Shown piece after piece: positions 36,563 through 45,230 of a DNA stretch of 64,000 nucleotides (within the stretch, counting starts at the first letter, position 1; each line of letters starts with the position of its first letter). Under the pieces are notes generated by a model that ran no database searches, was not told where the DNA came from, and saw nothing but the letters and a program-made list of their open reading frames with translations. Origin of the DNA: Piscinibacter sp. HJYY11 (GTDB taxonomy: Bacteria > Pseudomonadota > Gammaproteobacteria > Burkholderiales > Burkholderiaceae_C); assembly GCF_016735515.1 (NCBI RefSeq), contig NZ_JAERQZ010000001.1, forward strand, positions 1,116,001-1,180,000, in the 5' to 3' direction. Made by a program: the position numbers and the translations under genes.

Positions 36563-36576
36563 TGGTCGCACGACCA
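36563..36576. promoter_or_regulatory. Perfect 6-2-6 dyad upstream of the binding-protein gene
   Basis: TGGTCG-CA-CGACCA is a perfect inverted repeat 29 bp before the ATG of the periplasmic binding-protein gene, in an AT-rich leader (36540-36600). It fits a dimeric regulator operator or a short RNA hairpin. No regulator gene is adjacent. Confidence 0.45.
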
Positions 36577-36605
36577 AAAAACTTAAAACTTAGGGGTTCC
36601 TGATC

Positions 36606-37748
36606 ATGTGGTTCAAAGCGAATGCAACGCGCGCCGTCCTGGCGGCCATCGGCCTTCTGGCGAGCACCTTGGTGTCGGCCCAGATCCGCATCGGCCAGAC
36701 CACCGGGGTGACCGGCCCGGCCGCAGGCCCGGTCAAGGAAATCAACCAGGGCGCCATGCTCTACATTGATTTCGTCAACTCGGAAGGCGGCATCAACGGC
36801 CAGCAGATCGAGGTGGTCACCCTGGACGACAAGAACCAGGTGCCCAACACCGTCGAGAACACCAAGCAGCTGATCGCCGACCCGAAGGTCGTCGCGCTCT
36901 TTCTCAACCGCGGCACGCCGCACGCCCAGGCCATGCTGCCGCTGCTGACCGAAGCCCGCATCGTGCTGCTGGCCCCGTCGACCGGTGCGATCTCGGTGCA
37001 CAAGCCGGTGCACCCCTACGTGTTCAACGTGCGCGCCACCTACCAGCGTGAAGCCGAGCACGTGACGCGCCACCTCGGCATGGGCGGCCTCGAGCGCGTG
37101 GGCATCTGCTACGTCGACGACCCCTTCGGCCAAGACGCCCTGCAGGGCGCGCTCAACGTCTTCAAGACCGCCGGCAAGCAGACCGCGTTCAACGAAGCGC
37201 TCGACAAGTTCAAGCCCGACTATTCCAAGTGCGTGGCCAAGGCACTCGAGACCAAGCCGCTGGGCATCCTGATGATCAGCACGGCCGCCTCGGTGGCCAC
37301 CGGCGTGAAGGCATTGCGCCAGGCCGGCTCCAAGGTCACCGTCGCCACCCTGTCGAACAACGCCGCCAAGGGCTTCGTCGATGCGCTGGGCGAGCACGCT
37401 TCGGGCGTGATCGTGAGCCAGGTGTTCCCGTCGGAGCGCCGGCTGGCCTCGCCGATGATCGCCGAGGCTGCGCGCCTCGCCCAAGCCAAGGGCATCAAGC
37501 AGCTGACGCCCGCCATGATCGAAGGCTACGCCGCGTCGAAGGTGCTGGTGCTCGCCCTGCGCCGCGCCGCACAGGGGAAAGAAGCCATCACCCGCGCATC
37601 GTTCAAGAAGGCCCTGGAGTCCTTCAACCGCGTCGACATCGGCGCCGGCGTCGGCGGCACGGAGCTGACCTACACCCCGACCGACCACTCGGGCCTGGAC
37701 TACGTGGACCTGTCGTACATCGGTGACGACGGCAGCTTCCGCCGCTGA
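36606..37748 (+). CDS. LivJ-like ABC transporter substrate-binding protein (orphan)
   Basis: A 380-residue periplasmic binding protein of the branched-chain-amino-acid type (PF13458-like). Signal peptide 1-25 (LVSA cut site); the IGQTTGVTGPAA and NEGG-like SEGGINGQQI blocks match the ligand-binding fold. No permease or ATPase lies nearby, so it may serve a transporter elsewhere or act as a sensor. A strong terminator follows. The ligand may be an amino acid or aromatic acid, which is an open inference. Confidence 0.85.
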   Translation: MWFKANATRAVLAAIGLLASTLVSAQIRIGQTTGVTGPAAGPVKEINQGAMLYIDFVNSEGGINGQQIEVVTLDDKNQVPNTVENTKQLIADPKVVALFLNRGTPHAQAMLPLLTEARIVLLAPSTGAISVHKPVHPYVFNVRATYQREAEHVTRHLGMGGLERVGICYVDDPFGQDALQGALNVFKTAGKQTAFNEALDKFKPDYSKCVAKALETKPLGILMISTAASVATGVKALRQAGSKVTVATLSNNAAKGFVDALGEHASGVIVSQVFPSERRLASPMIAEAARLAQAKGIKQLTPAMIEGYAASKVLVLALRRAAQGKEAITRASFKKALESFNRVDIGAGVGGTELTYTPTDHSGLDYVDLSYIGDDGSFRR

Positions 37749-37772
37749 ACGGCAAGCGCCGTTTCACCAGGA

Positions 37773-37802
37773 TTGACCGGGCGCTGCCCGGTCAATTTTT
37801 TT
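37773..37802. terminator. Bidirectional terminator after the binding-protein gene
   Basis: Stem TTGACCGGGC/GCCCGGTCAA with a three-base loop and a seven-T run on the plus strand. The convergent small gene's stop (TCA at 37792-37794) lies in the stem. Confidence 0.9.
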
Positions 37803-38010
37803 GGGGCGGCAACAAAGCCTTGGCCGCCGCGCCGGGCGAGAACTCCACCGGCCACGCATCGGGCGGCAGGTCTTCCACCACCTCCAGGCCATGGGCCAGT
37901 TCCCAGCTCGAATCGGTCCAGCCGATCCCGGTCCAGTCGCCTGTGCCGGGGCGCCGCATCTCGTGCCGCACGTCGCTCGTTTTCATCCAGCCACCACTTG
38001 CCGTCGTCAT
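37792..38010 (-). CDS. Small conserved-looking protein, unknown
   Basis: A 72-residue soluble protein rich in Trp, Gly and acidic residues (RRPGTGDWTGIGWTDSSWEL, then VVEDLPPDAWPVEF). Support for it being real: GAGGGA seven bases before the ATG, ordered composition, and a stop nested in the shared terminator stem. There is no membrane segment or known motif. It stands alone between the binding-protein gene and the transglutaminase operon. Confidence 0.55.
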   Translation of the reverse strand: MTTASGGWMKTSDVRHEMRRPGTGDWTGIGWTDSSWELAHGLEVVEDLPPDAWPVEFSPGAAAKALLPPQKN

Positions 38011-38127
38011 GTTCGCTCCCTCTGTTTTGCTTGAGCCGCAGTGTGCGCAAGCCGGGTTCGCGAAGACATCCCACCTATGGCTGCAAAGATAGTGCTGCGA
38101 GACCCTCTGAAGAATCCCGCAGCCTGA

Positions 38128-38148
38128 GGGCCCCGCTTCGGGGGGCCC
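38128..38148 (-). terminator. Possible terminator of the transglutaminase/ATP-grasp operon
   Basis: Stem GGGCCCC/GGGGCCC (38128-38134 and 38142-38148) lies just past the minus-strand stop at 38165. It is GC-strong but has no good T-run on either strand, so its efficiency is uncertain. Confidence 0.45.
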
Positions 38149-38164
38149 CTGTTTGCTCAGGCTT

Positions 38165-39049
38165 TCAGGCCGGGATGACGCTGACCGAGACGTCCATCTC
38201 CTGCGCCCCGCCCCCGAGGATCACCCCTCGAAGCGGCACCACGTCGGCGAAGTCCGCCCCCCACGCGAGCGTGATGTAGCGCCTGTCGGCGAGCTGGTTG
38301 TTGGTGGGGTCGAACTCCACCCAGCCGGTGGCGGGTGAATACGCCGCCACCCACGCGTGCGAGGCGTCCACGCCCATCAGGCGCGGCTGCCCCTCGGGCG
38401 GGTCGGTCAACAGGTAGCCCGACACGTAGCGCGCCGGCAGGCCATGGCCGCGCAGGCAGGCCAGCATCAGGTGGGCGAAGTCCTGGCAGACGCCGCGGCG
38501 CTGGTGCAGCACTTCATCCACCGAGGTGCTCACCGTGGTGGCCCCGGGGTCGAACTCGAAATGCGCATGGATGCGGTGCATCAGGTCGGTCACCGCTTCC
38601 AGCCAGTCACGCCCCGGCGTGAGCGACTCCAGCGCGTAAATGCGCGCACCTTCCGACAGCGGCACGAGCGTCGTCGGCTCGGCCATGCGCGCCGGCACCA
38701 GGCCATCGAGCTGCGTCTGCTCGCGCACGGTGTCGCGCACGCGCTCCCAGGCCGCGAAGGGCGTGTCCTCGGCCGACGGCCGGTCGCCCACCTCCACGCT
38801 GCATTGCATGCGCACCCTCAGCATGCGGTGCGCGCCGTGCAAGCCGAAATGGGTGACGCTGTTGTCGAAGCTGTCGGGCGCTTCGTGGCGCTCGTCGGGC
38901 GGGGGGTCGATCTGGATCGAGCACGAGAGCAGCTTCTGCCACGGCAGGTTGCGCGGGGTGAGACGCGCGAGTTGCCACGACTGCGAGACCGGCGCGGCGT
39001 ACACGTACCGCGTCTCGTGCTCCACCGTGTAGCGCTCGGCCGTGCCCAT
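38165..39049 (-). CDS. Transglutaminase-like protein, ATP-grasp module 1
   Basis: A 294-residue transglutaminase-fold protein with the bacterial N-terminal beta region (YTVEHETRYVYAAPV) and a catalytic triad Cys188 (GVCQDFAH), His231 (SHAWVAAY) and Asp247 (FDPTNN). No signal peptide, so cytoplasmic. It starts two bases after the stop of the fused ATP-grasp/alpha-E protein, so they form one operon. In this family the fold may act as a peptidase or amidase on an ATP-grasp-made amide, an inference from comparative genomics. It is a paralogue of 56410-57252. Confidence 0.88.
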   Translation of the reverse strand: MGTAERYTVEHETRYVYAAPVSQSWQLARLTPRNLPWQKLLSCSIQIDPPPDERHEAPDSFDNSVTHFGLHGAHRMLRVRMQCSVEVGDRPSAEDTPFAAWERVRDTVREQTQLDGLVPARMAEPTTLVPLSEGARIYALESLTPGRDWLEAVTDLMHRIHAHFEFDPGATTVSTSVDEVLHQRRGVCQDFAHLMLACLRGHGLPARYVSGYLLTDPPEGQPRLMGVDASHAWVAAYSPATGWVEFDPTNNQLADRRYITLAWGADFADVVPLRGVILGGGAQEMDVSVSVIPA

Positions 39050-39051
39050 CG

Positions 39052-41520
39052 TCAGGCCACCAGCGAGAGCACGCTGCGCGAGGCCGCATGCGAGAAGAAC
39101 TTGAGCGTGAGTTCGTCCGACACGGTATGCGCCGCACGCTGGATCTGGTCGATCGCATGCGCGAGCGTCACGCTTTCGGGATGCAGGTCCGCGGGCTGCA
39201 GCGCCTGCAGTGCCGCCTGGGCCGGGCCCAGCACATCGGCCGCGAATCGCCCGTGCGTACGCTCGAGCTTCTCGACGTATTCGACCAGGCCCTTCACCTG
39301 GAACGCGACCGAGCGCGGGTTGGTGTCGTCGCGCACCAGCAGGTCGAGCACCGGCAGCCATTCGGGCGCCACCAGGTAGCGCGAGCGGTAGGTGACAGTC
39401 GAATCGGCCAGCTCCAGCAGCCAGTCGAGCCCGTCGGCGCGGCCTTCATGGGTGGCCACCTGGAGCGTGGTGCACAGGTTCGACAGGCGCTCGATGCGCC
39501 GGCCGATCGAGAGGAAGCGCCAGCCCGTGCCGCGTGTCATGCCGTCGAGCACGTAGCCCGAGAGGGTCATCATCGTTGTCACGGCTCGGTCGAGCCACGC
39601 GAGCGCGAGCGGCAGTGAGCTGCCGCGCTGGAACACCGGGTCGCCGATCAGGCGGTTGAGCGTGCGCCAGTTGTCGGCCGACATGCGGTCGCGCAGGTTG
39701 AAGGCCACCCGCGAGAGCTGCTTCAGCCGCTGGCTCAGGCCTTCATCGGGGTGCGTGGCGGCGCGCAGCAGCTCGGTGCCGGGGTTGTCGGCCGCGTCGA
39801 TCAGGCCCACGCGCTGCGCAAGCGCGAGCACCGGCACGAGGCCGTCGGAGGTGCCGTCGGCATTGGCATCGGTCGCGCCGAGCACGGTGGCGATGGCCAC
39901 GCGCAGCAGGCGCGCCGAGCTGTCGCAGCGCTCGCCATAGCGGCCGAACCAGAACAGGTTTTCCGCCGTGCGCGAAGGCACGTTGCCGCGCGAGGTGACC
40001 AGGTCCTGCGGCGTGACGGTGCTCGAGAGCAGCGAGAACGCCGCATTCACCGGCCCGTCGGACAGCACCCAGGTGTCTTTCGAGCCGCCCCCGCGCTGCA
40101 TCGCGATCACGCGCGAGTTGCTGTCGCTGGCCACGCGGGTCAGGCCGCCGGGCATCACGCGGTAGCCGTGCGGCGTGGCGACGGCAAAGACGCGCAGCCC
40201 CACGGTGCGCGCGCTGAGGTGATCGCCCTGCGTCGTGGTGCCGCGCTCCAGCACCGGCGCCTGCGAGACGTGCACCCACTCCTGCGCCACGTAGCGCTGC
40301 GGCCGCGAGGCCACGCGTGCCTTGAGCAGCACACGCTCGTCGGGCGAGAGGTCGGCGCCGAACAGCGCCGGCTCCTTGGCCGAGCGCTCCAGCGGCTTGA
40401 TGAGGATGTGGTCGAGCCGCTTCCACGCGTCGTCGAACGCCGCCGGCTCGCCCAACCACCAGGTGGCGACAGAAGGCAGCCGGAGCGACTCGCCCAGCAG
40501 CTGCTCGCTCAACTTGGGCAGGTAGCCGAGCAAGGCACCCGACTCCAGCACGCCCGAGCCCAGCGCGTTGGCCACGAGCACCGCGCCGCGGCGTGCGCAG
40601 TCGGTGAGCCCGGCCACGCCGAGCGCCGAGTCAGAGCGCAGCTCGAGCGGGTCGCAATAGTCGTCGTCCTGGCGGCGCAGGATGGCGTGCACGCGCTTGA
40701 GGCCCTCGACCGTCTTCATCCACACCCGGCCATCGCGCACCGTGAGGTCGGTGCCTTCCACCAGCGCGAAGCCGAGGTAGCGCGCCAGCAGCGCGTGCTC
40801 GAAGTAGGTCTCGTTGTAGGGCCCTGGCGTCAGCAACGCGATCAGCGGCGGGCCGTCGCCCTTGGGGGCCCAGCGCAGCAGCGACTCGCGCATCTGCGCG
40901 AAGAACGATGCCAGGTGCTGCACATGCAGGTCGCGAAAGAGCTGCGGGAACACACGCGAGACCACCAACCGGTTCTCCAGCGCATAGCCCGCGCCCGAAG
41001 GCGCCTGCGTGCGGTCGCTCACCACCCACCAGCGACCATCGGGCGAGCGGGCAAGGTCGGCAGCGTAGTGGAAGAGGTGCACGTCGCCCGGCGGCCGGAT
41101 GCCGCGCACCTGGTGCAGGAAGCCGCTGTGGCCGAACACCACCGAGGGCGGAATGGCACCGCTCTTGAGCAGCGACTGCTCGCCGTACACGTCGACCAGC
41201 ACGCGGTTGAGCAACTCGGCGCGCTGGGCGATGCCGGTCTCGATCTCGTCCCACTCGCGCGGCGACAGCAGCAGCGGCAGCGGGTCGACCTCCCACGGCC
41301 GATCGGCGCCTTTCGGGTCGGCGTAGACGTTGTAGGTGATGCCGTTCTCGCGCACCTGGCGCTCCATCAGCGCCAGCGTCTCGCCCACGCCGGCGCCTTC
41401 GCGCTCGGCCATGGCGTGCAGGAACGCGTCCCAGTGCGGGCGTGGCTCGCCCGTCGCTGCGAGCAGCTCGTCGTAGCGGCCTTCGAGGGCGGAGTAAGCG
41501 GAGAGCAGCCTCTTCAGCAT
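39052..41520 (-). CDS. Fused circularly permuted ATP-grasp / alpha-E protein
   Basis: An 822-residue fusion. Residues 1-490 or so are a circularly permuted type 2 ATP-grasp (LLTPGPYNETYFEHALLARYLG near 237-258, MPGGLTRVA and GGGSKDTW late in the domain), and from about 512 an alpha-E (DUF403) helical domain begins with PSRTAENLFWFGRYGER. The separate versions at 58258-59694 and 57268-58239 start the same way (LSRTADHLFWMARYMER), so this is a natural fusion of the two. ATP-grasp enzymes join a carboxylate to an amine; a peptide- or amide-forming role is predicted for this family but unproven here. The start ATG at 41520 follows GGTGC with no obvious ribosome site. Confidence 0.88.
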   Translation of the reverse strand: MLKRLLSAYSALEGRYDELLAATGEPRPHWDAFLHAMAEREGAGVGETLALMERQVRENGITYNVYADPKGADRPWEVDPLPLLLSPREWDEIETGIAQRAELLNRVLVDVYGEQSLLKSGAIPPSVVFGHSGFLHQVRGIRPPGDVHLFHYAADLARSPDGRWWVVSDRTQAPSGAGYALENRLVVSRVFPQLFRDLHVQHLASFFAQMRESLLRWAPKGDGPPLIALLTPGPYNETYFEHALLARYLGFALVEGTDLTVRDGRVWMKTVEGLKRVHAILRRQDDDYCDPLELRSDSALGVAGLTDCARRGAVLVANALGSGVLESGALLGYLPKLSEQLLGESLRLPSVATWWLGEPAAFDDAWKRLDHILIKPLERSAKEPALFGADLSPDERVLLKARVASRPQRYVAQEWVHVSQAPVLERGTTTQGDHLSARTVGLRVFAVATPHGYRVMPGGLTRVASDSNSRVIAMQRGGGSKDTWVLSDGPVNAAFSLLSSTVTPQDLVTSRGNVPSRTAENLFWFGRYGERCDSSARLLRVAIATVLGATDANADGTSDGLVPVLALAQRVGLIDAADNPGTELLRAATHPDEGLSQRLKQLSRVAFNLRDRMSADNWRTLNRLIGDPVFQRGSSLPLALAWLDRAVTTMMTLSGYVLDGMTRGTGWRFLSIGRRIERLSNLCTTLQVATHEGRADGLDWLLELADSTVTYRSRYLVAPEWLPVLDLLVRDDTNPRSVAFQVKGLVEYVEKLERTHGRFAADVLGPAQAALQALQPADLHPESVTLAHAIDQIQRAAHTVSDELTLKFFSHAASRSVLSLVA

Positions 41521-41708
41521 GGGGGAACGGGGAAACGGCACGCGTGCAGGGATGGGCGATTCTCTTAGATCGGCGCGGCCCGGCAGGGCCACCGTAACCC
41601 AGGGCTGTCGTGCAAAAACAATACCCGGCGTGGCGTACCGCACAGGCCACCGGGCCTGCCCGCCAGGCGTGCACTCAATGCGGGCGGGGCCGGGTCGATA
41701 AAGACGTC

Positions 41709-43559
41709 ATGTCTGCACGCGTGCCTGGGCTTGGGGGTTGGCGTCGGGCCGTGGTGCTGCTGGCCCTCGGCCTGGCGTCCCTCATCGGCCTGGCCAGCGC
41801 CCATGCGGCCAACCCCGTGCCCTGGCAGCCAAACGCCAGCCCGACCAGCCTGGTGCAACAGGCCGAGTGGCTGGAAGACCGCAGCACCCGCCTCGACCTC
41901 GCCGGCGCCCGCGCCGCCTCCGGCTGGCAATACGGCCGGGGCAACGCCCTCGCCTTCGGGTACACGCCGTCCGTTTTCTGGGTGCGCTGGCGCATCGCCA
42001 ACACCAGCCACCAGCCCGCCGATGCCGTGATCGACCTCGGCCACCCCCGCCACGACCTGGCGCACTGGCATGTGCTGCGCCTGGGCGGCAGCCGGATCGA
42101 GCAGGTGCACGGCGGTGATCGCTTGCCCTTCTCGCAGCAGCCGCTGCCTCAGCGCAGCATCGCCCTCCCCCTGCAGCTCGCGCCGCGAGAAGAGCTCGAA
42201 GTGTGGGTGCGCCTGTCGACGCACGACGGCCTCTTCGAGCCATTGCCCATCACCCTGCACAGCCGCAGCAGCTTCGAGGCCGCGATGGCGCGCGACCACA
42301 CGATCCTCACGCTCTTCCACGGCGGCGTGCTGGTGATCGGCCTCTACCACCTGCTGCTCTTCGCCGTCACGCGCCAGAAGGCGCTCGGCCACTACGCGCA
42401 CTGCGCCGGCTGGCTCCTGCTGTGGAGCCTCACCTCGGGTGGCAACCTCTGGCAGCACGTCTGGCCCGGTGCGCCGGACTTCAACAACGGCTTCCTGATC
42501 CTCACCACCGGCGCGGGGTTCGCCGCGATGGGTCTTTTCGCGCTCTCGTACCTGCGCCTGCGCGAGCACCTGCGCCGACCGTGGCTCATGGCGGCGCAGG
42601 TGCTGGTCGCGCTCAACGTGGGCGACGCCCTGCTGGCGCTCACCGGCCAGCACGCGATCGCCGTGATGCTCGGCTGGGCCACCGGCCTGCCGCTGGGCAT
42701 CCTCACGCTCGCCCTCGCCACATGGCTCGCGCTGCACGGTCATCGCGCGGCGCGCTTCTACGTGGGCGCCTTCGCACTGCTGTGCCTCGGCGCGGCCAGC
42801 TACATCGCGCAGGTCACGGGGCTGGTGCCGGTCAACGGGTTCAGCACCTGGGGTGTGGAGATCGGCGCGAGCTTCGCGATGCTCGTGCTCGCGCTCGGCC
42901 TCGCCGACATGCTCGACGCCCAGGGCCTCGACAAGGTGGCCGCCGAGCGCCGCGCACGTCTGGCCCAGCAGGCGCTGGTCGGCAAGCTCGAAGCCCAGGT
43001 GAAAGAGCGGGCCCAGGCGCTCGATGCCGCCAACCGCCGGCTGTACGAACTGTCGATCACCGACGAACTGACCGGCGCCTTCAACCGCCGGCACTTCAAC
43101 GACTTCTGCGCCCAGCTGCTCGACCACCAGCCGCGCCAGGAGCCGCTGGCGTTCTGCATCTTCGACCTCGACCATTTCAAGGCCTTCAACGATCTGCTCG
43201 GCCAGGCCGCGGGCGACCAGGTGCTGCGCGCCGTCTCGGGTGCGGTGCGGGCCGAGCTGCGCCGCTCGGGCGACCTGCTGTTCCGCCTCGGCGGCGAAGA
43301 GTTCGGCCTGCTCTTCACTGCCACGTCGAAAGACGGCGCACGGCAGTTCGTGGAGCGGCTGCGCCATGCCATCCGCCAGCTGCACATCTCGCACCCGGGC
43401 AGCCCGGCCGGGATCGTCACCGCCAGCTTCGGGGTGGCGTGGTGGGGTCAGCCCCTCGGCTCGCCGCTGAGCCGCGAGCAGCTCTATGCACAGGCCGACG
43501 CGCAATTGCACGGTGCCAAGAAGGCCGGCCGCGACCAGGTCGCCCTGACGCCGGTCTGA
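41709..43559 (+). CDS. 7TMR-DISM diguanylate cyclase
   Basis: A 616-residue protein: signal peptide (about 1-33, cut near SAHA), a 7TMR-DISM extracellular beta domain (about 40-185), seven membrane segments (about 190-410), a short coiled linker, and a GGDEF domain. The active-site motif is GGEEF (528-532), and an RxxD inhibitory site (RSGD) sits five residues before it, so product feedback is possible. It makes cyclic di-GMP in response to an outside signal. No effector is adjacent. Confidence 0.92.
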   Translation: MSARVPGLGGWRRAVVLLALGLASLIGLASAHAANPVPWQPNASPTSLVQQAEWLEDRSTRLDLAGARAASGWQYGRGNALAFGYTPSVFWVRWRIANTSHQPADAVIDLGHPRHDLAHWHVLRLGGSRIEQVHGGDRLPFSQQPLPQRSIALPLQLAPREELEVWVRLSTHDGLFEPLPITLHSRSSFEAAMARDHTILTLFHGGVLVIGLYHLLLFAVTRQKALGHYAHCAGWLLLWSLTSGGNLWQHVWPGAPDFNNGFLILTTGAGFAAMGLFALSYLRLREHLRRPWLMAAQVLVALNVGDALLALTGQHAIAVMLGWATGLPLGILTLALATWLALHGHRAARFYVGAFALLCLGAASYIAQVTGLVPVNGFSTWGVEIGASFAMLVLALGLADMLDAQGLDKVAAERRARLAQQALVGKLEAQVKERAQALDAANRRLYELSITDELTGAFNRRHFNDFCAQLLDHQPRQEPLAFCIFDLDHFKAFNDLLGQAAGDQVLRAVSGAVRAELRRSGDLLFRLGGEEFGLLFTATSKDGARQFVERLRHAIRQLHISHPGSPAGIVTASFGVAWWGQPLGSPLSREQLYAQADAQLHGAKKAGRDQVALTPV

Positions 43560-43620
43560 CCCGGGCATCCTGGGGTTTCGACGCTCGCCGTGCACGCGAG
43601 CCGCTGGTACCCTGGCCTGC

Positions 43621-44106
43621 ATGAACATTCAACGCCCCACCCTCGCCCTCACCATCGCCTTGCTGCTCGGCGGCTGCGCCCAGCTCGACACCAAGCCGGT
43701 GACCGATGCGGCCATCACGCCGCTCAACGACCTCAACCTCGTGCAGGCGCCCATCCCGCCGCTGCTGGTGGCCGTGGCCGCACGGCCCTACGCGCCGCCG
43801 ATCGATGCGAGCTGCACCGCCATCGGCGCCGAGATCAAGGCGCTCGACGAACTGCTCGGCGCCGACCTAGACACCCCGGCCACGGCCACCAACCCGAGCC
43901 TCATCGAACGTGGCGTCACGCTCGCCACCAACGAAGCAATGGGCAGCCTGCGCGGTGCGGCCGAAGGCGTGGTGCCCTATCGCAAGTGGGTGCGCAAGCT
44001 GAGCGGTGCCGAGCGCTACTCGAAGGACGTGGCCGCGGCGATTGCCGCCGGCACGGTGCGGCGCGCCTACCTCAAGGGCCAACTGGTCGCGCGCAGCTGC
44101 AGCTGA
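43621..44106 (+). CDS. Small lipoprotein, unknown
   Basis: A 161-residue protein with a lipobox (LLGGC, Cys19) after a short basic/hydrophobic signal peptide, so probably lipid-anchored after Lgt action. The mature part is Ala/Leu-rich and helical, with a Cys at 66 and a terminal Cys. No family recognised. It converges on the HD-type gene, the two stops forming the ends of one palindrome. Confidence 0.72.
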   Translation: MNIQRPTLALTIALLLGGCAQLDTKPVTDAAITPLNDLNLVQAPIPPLLVAVAARPYAPPIDASCTAIGAEIKALDELLGADLDTPATATNPSLIERGVTLATNEAMGSLRGAAEGVVPYRKWVRKLSGAERYSKDVAAAIAAGTVRRAYLKGQLVARSCS

Positions 44107-44139
44107 CCGCGGGCGGTCAGAGCCGCTCGATCGAGCGGC
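44104..44139. repeat. Two back-to-back palindromes at a convergent gene junction
   Basis: TGACCGC-GG-GCGGTCA (44104-44119) is a perfect 16-bp dyad containing the lipoprotein stop and the HD-gene stop. GCCGCTCGA/TCGAGCGGC (44122-44139) is a second, perfect 18-bp palindrome lying in the last codons of the HD gene. They may act as compact terminators; neither has a T-run. Confidence 0.5.
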
Positions 44140-44728
44140 CCAGGTTCGCGCGCGCCCGGGCTTCGAGGCGATCGACGTAGGCCTCGGTGTTGTAGATCCG
44201 GGGCCGCGCGAGAAACGCCTGCAGCACCGCGCGCCGCCTGGTGCGAAAGAGCAGCGCCGGCACGTGGCGGTATTCGTCGCGCACCTGCTGCTCGTATTCA
44301 TCGAAGCGCGCCGCGTCGGCCCCGAGGATCGACAGGTCCACATCCACCAGCACCTGCGCATCGCGCGTGGCCGGCACGGCGTGGTGCTCGGTGGCCATCA
44401 CGAGCGCATGCACCCGGTCGGCGGCCTCGCGGCTGCCGGCGGCTGCGACGATGTCGCGTGCCCATGCGGCGCTCGCGGCCTCGTTGCCCCGCGCATGGGT
44501 GTCGTAGACGGCATCGTGGAACCACAGCGCGATCAGCACCTCGCCGGGCCGCTCGGCCAGCCGCTCGATCTCACCGGCTTGCGCGAGGCACTCGCGCAGG
44601 TGCTGCAGCGAGTGGTAGTGGCGCTGAGGCTCGGCGTAGGCGCGGCACAGCGACTCGAAGACGGTCCTCGGCGGTTCGACCAGGCCGGCCAACACCCAGG
44701 CCTGTTGCCAGCTTGAAAGCATCGTCAT
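44117..44728 (-). CDS. HD-domain-like metal-dependent phosphohydrolase
   Basis: A 203-residue protein of the predicted HD-superfamily phosphohydrolase group. The metal motif is WFHDAVYD with His71-Asp72, preceded by HYHSLQHLREC (His43) and followed by EHHAVPATRDAQVLVDVDLSILG. This layout matches proteins often annotated by mistake as NMDA-receptor-like. Its start overlaps the 141-residue membrane protein stop as ATGA, so they are coupled. Substrate, perhaps a nucleotide, unknown. Confidence 0.82.
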   Translation of the reverse strand: MTMLSSWQQAWVLAGLVEPPRTVFESLCRAYAEPQRHYHSLQHLRECLAQAGEIERLAERPGEVLIALWFHDAVYDTHARGNEAASAAWARDIVAAAGSREAADRVHALVMATEHHAVPATRDAQVLVDVDLSILGADAARFDEYEQQVRDEYRHVPALLFRTRRRAVLQAFLARPRIYNTEAYVDRLEARARANLGRSIERL

Positions 44729-45150
44729 GTGGCCTCTCCCCTCACGAACCTTGGCGCTGTGTACGGCAGAAGATCGACGTACAGGTCTCTCATGTTCTTG
44801 CTGGTGCCGATGGTGACTTCCTTGTCACCCAGCTTCACGACAAGGCATATCGCGCCCTCTTCCAGGCCCCAATCACCGCCGTACCAGACGTCGGCGATCA
44901 CCGGTGCGCGGTGGCGCGAGTATGGAATGAAGAACCACTTCTTCATGATCACCACCTCGGCATCCGTCACCGTGATCGAGGCCCGGAGACCCGCGATGTG
45001 GAGCGCCCCCAGCAACAGCCAGGCCGGCACGCTCGCCCAGCCCCAGATGGAAAACGGAACCAGCGCGAAGAGCAGCAGGTGGCCATGCAGCAGCCAGCCC
45101 GTGAACTGGGCCAGCGAATCGCTGCTCTCGAAGGCATATCGCACTTGCAC
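44725..45150 (-). CDS. Small membrane protein, divergent from a TetR gene
   Basis: A 141-residue protein with two hydrophobic segments (about 17-37 and 40-57) and a C-terminal soluble beta-rich part (ASITVTDAEVVIMKKWFF, PVIADVWYGGDWGLEEGAICLVVK), like a small bacterial PH-like domain on a membrane anchor. It is first in a minus-strand pair with the HD gene and divergent from the TetR gene. No family recognised. The pair is probably the main TetR target. Confidence 0.65.
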   Translation of the reverse strand: MQVRYAFESSDSLAQFTGWLLHGHLLLFALVPFSIWGWASVPAWLLLGALHIAGLRASITVTDAEVVIMKKWFFIPYSRHRAPVIADVWYGGDWGLEEGAICLVVKLGDKEVTIGTSKNMRDLYVDLLPYTAPRFVRGEAT

Positions 45151-45170
45151 GCAGGGCTCCCATTGCCAAT

Positions 45171-45190
45171 ATTTGGTTGTGCACCCAATT
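45171..45190. promoter_or_regulatory. TetR operator-like dyad 1
   Basis: ATTTGG-TTGTGCAC-CCAATT: half-sites TTGG/CCAA with an 8-bp spacer, between the divergent membrane-protein gene and the TetR gene. It lies just downstream of a possible minus-strand -10 (TAAAGT) spaced 17 bp from TTGCAC. Confidence 0.6.
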
Positions 45191-45230
45191 TATAGAAACT
45201 TTAGTCGCCTTGCCAGACGTGTGCAACGAT

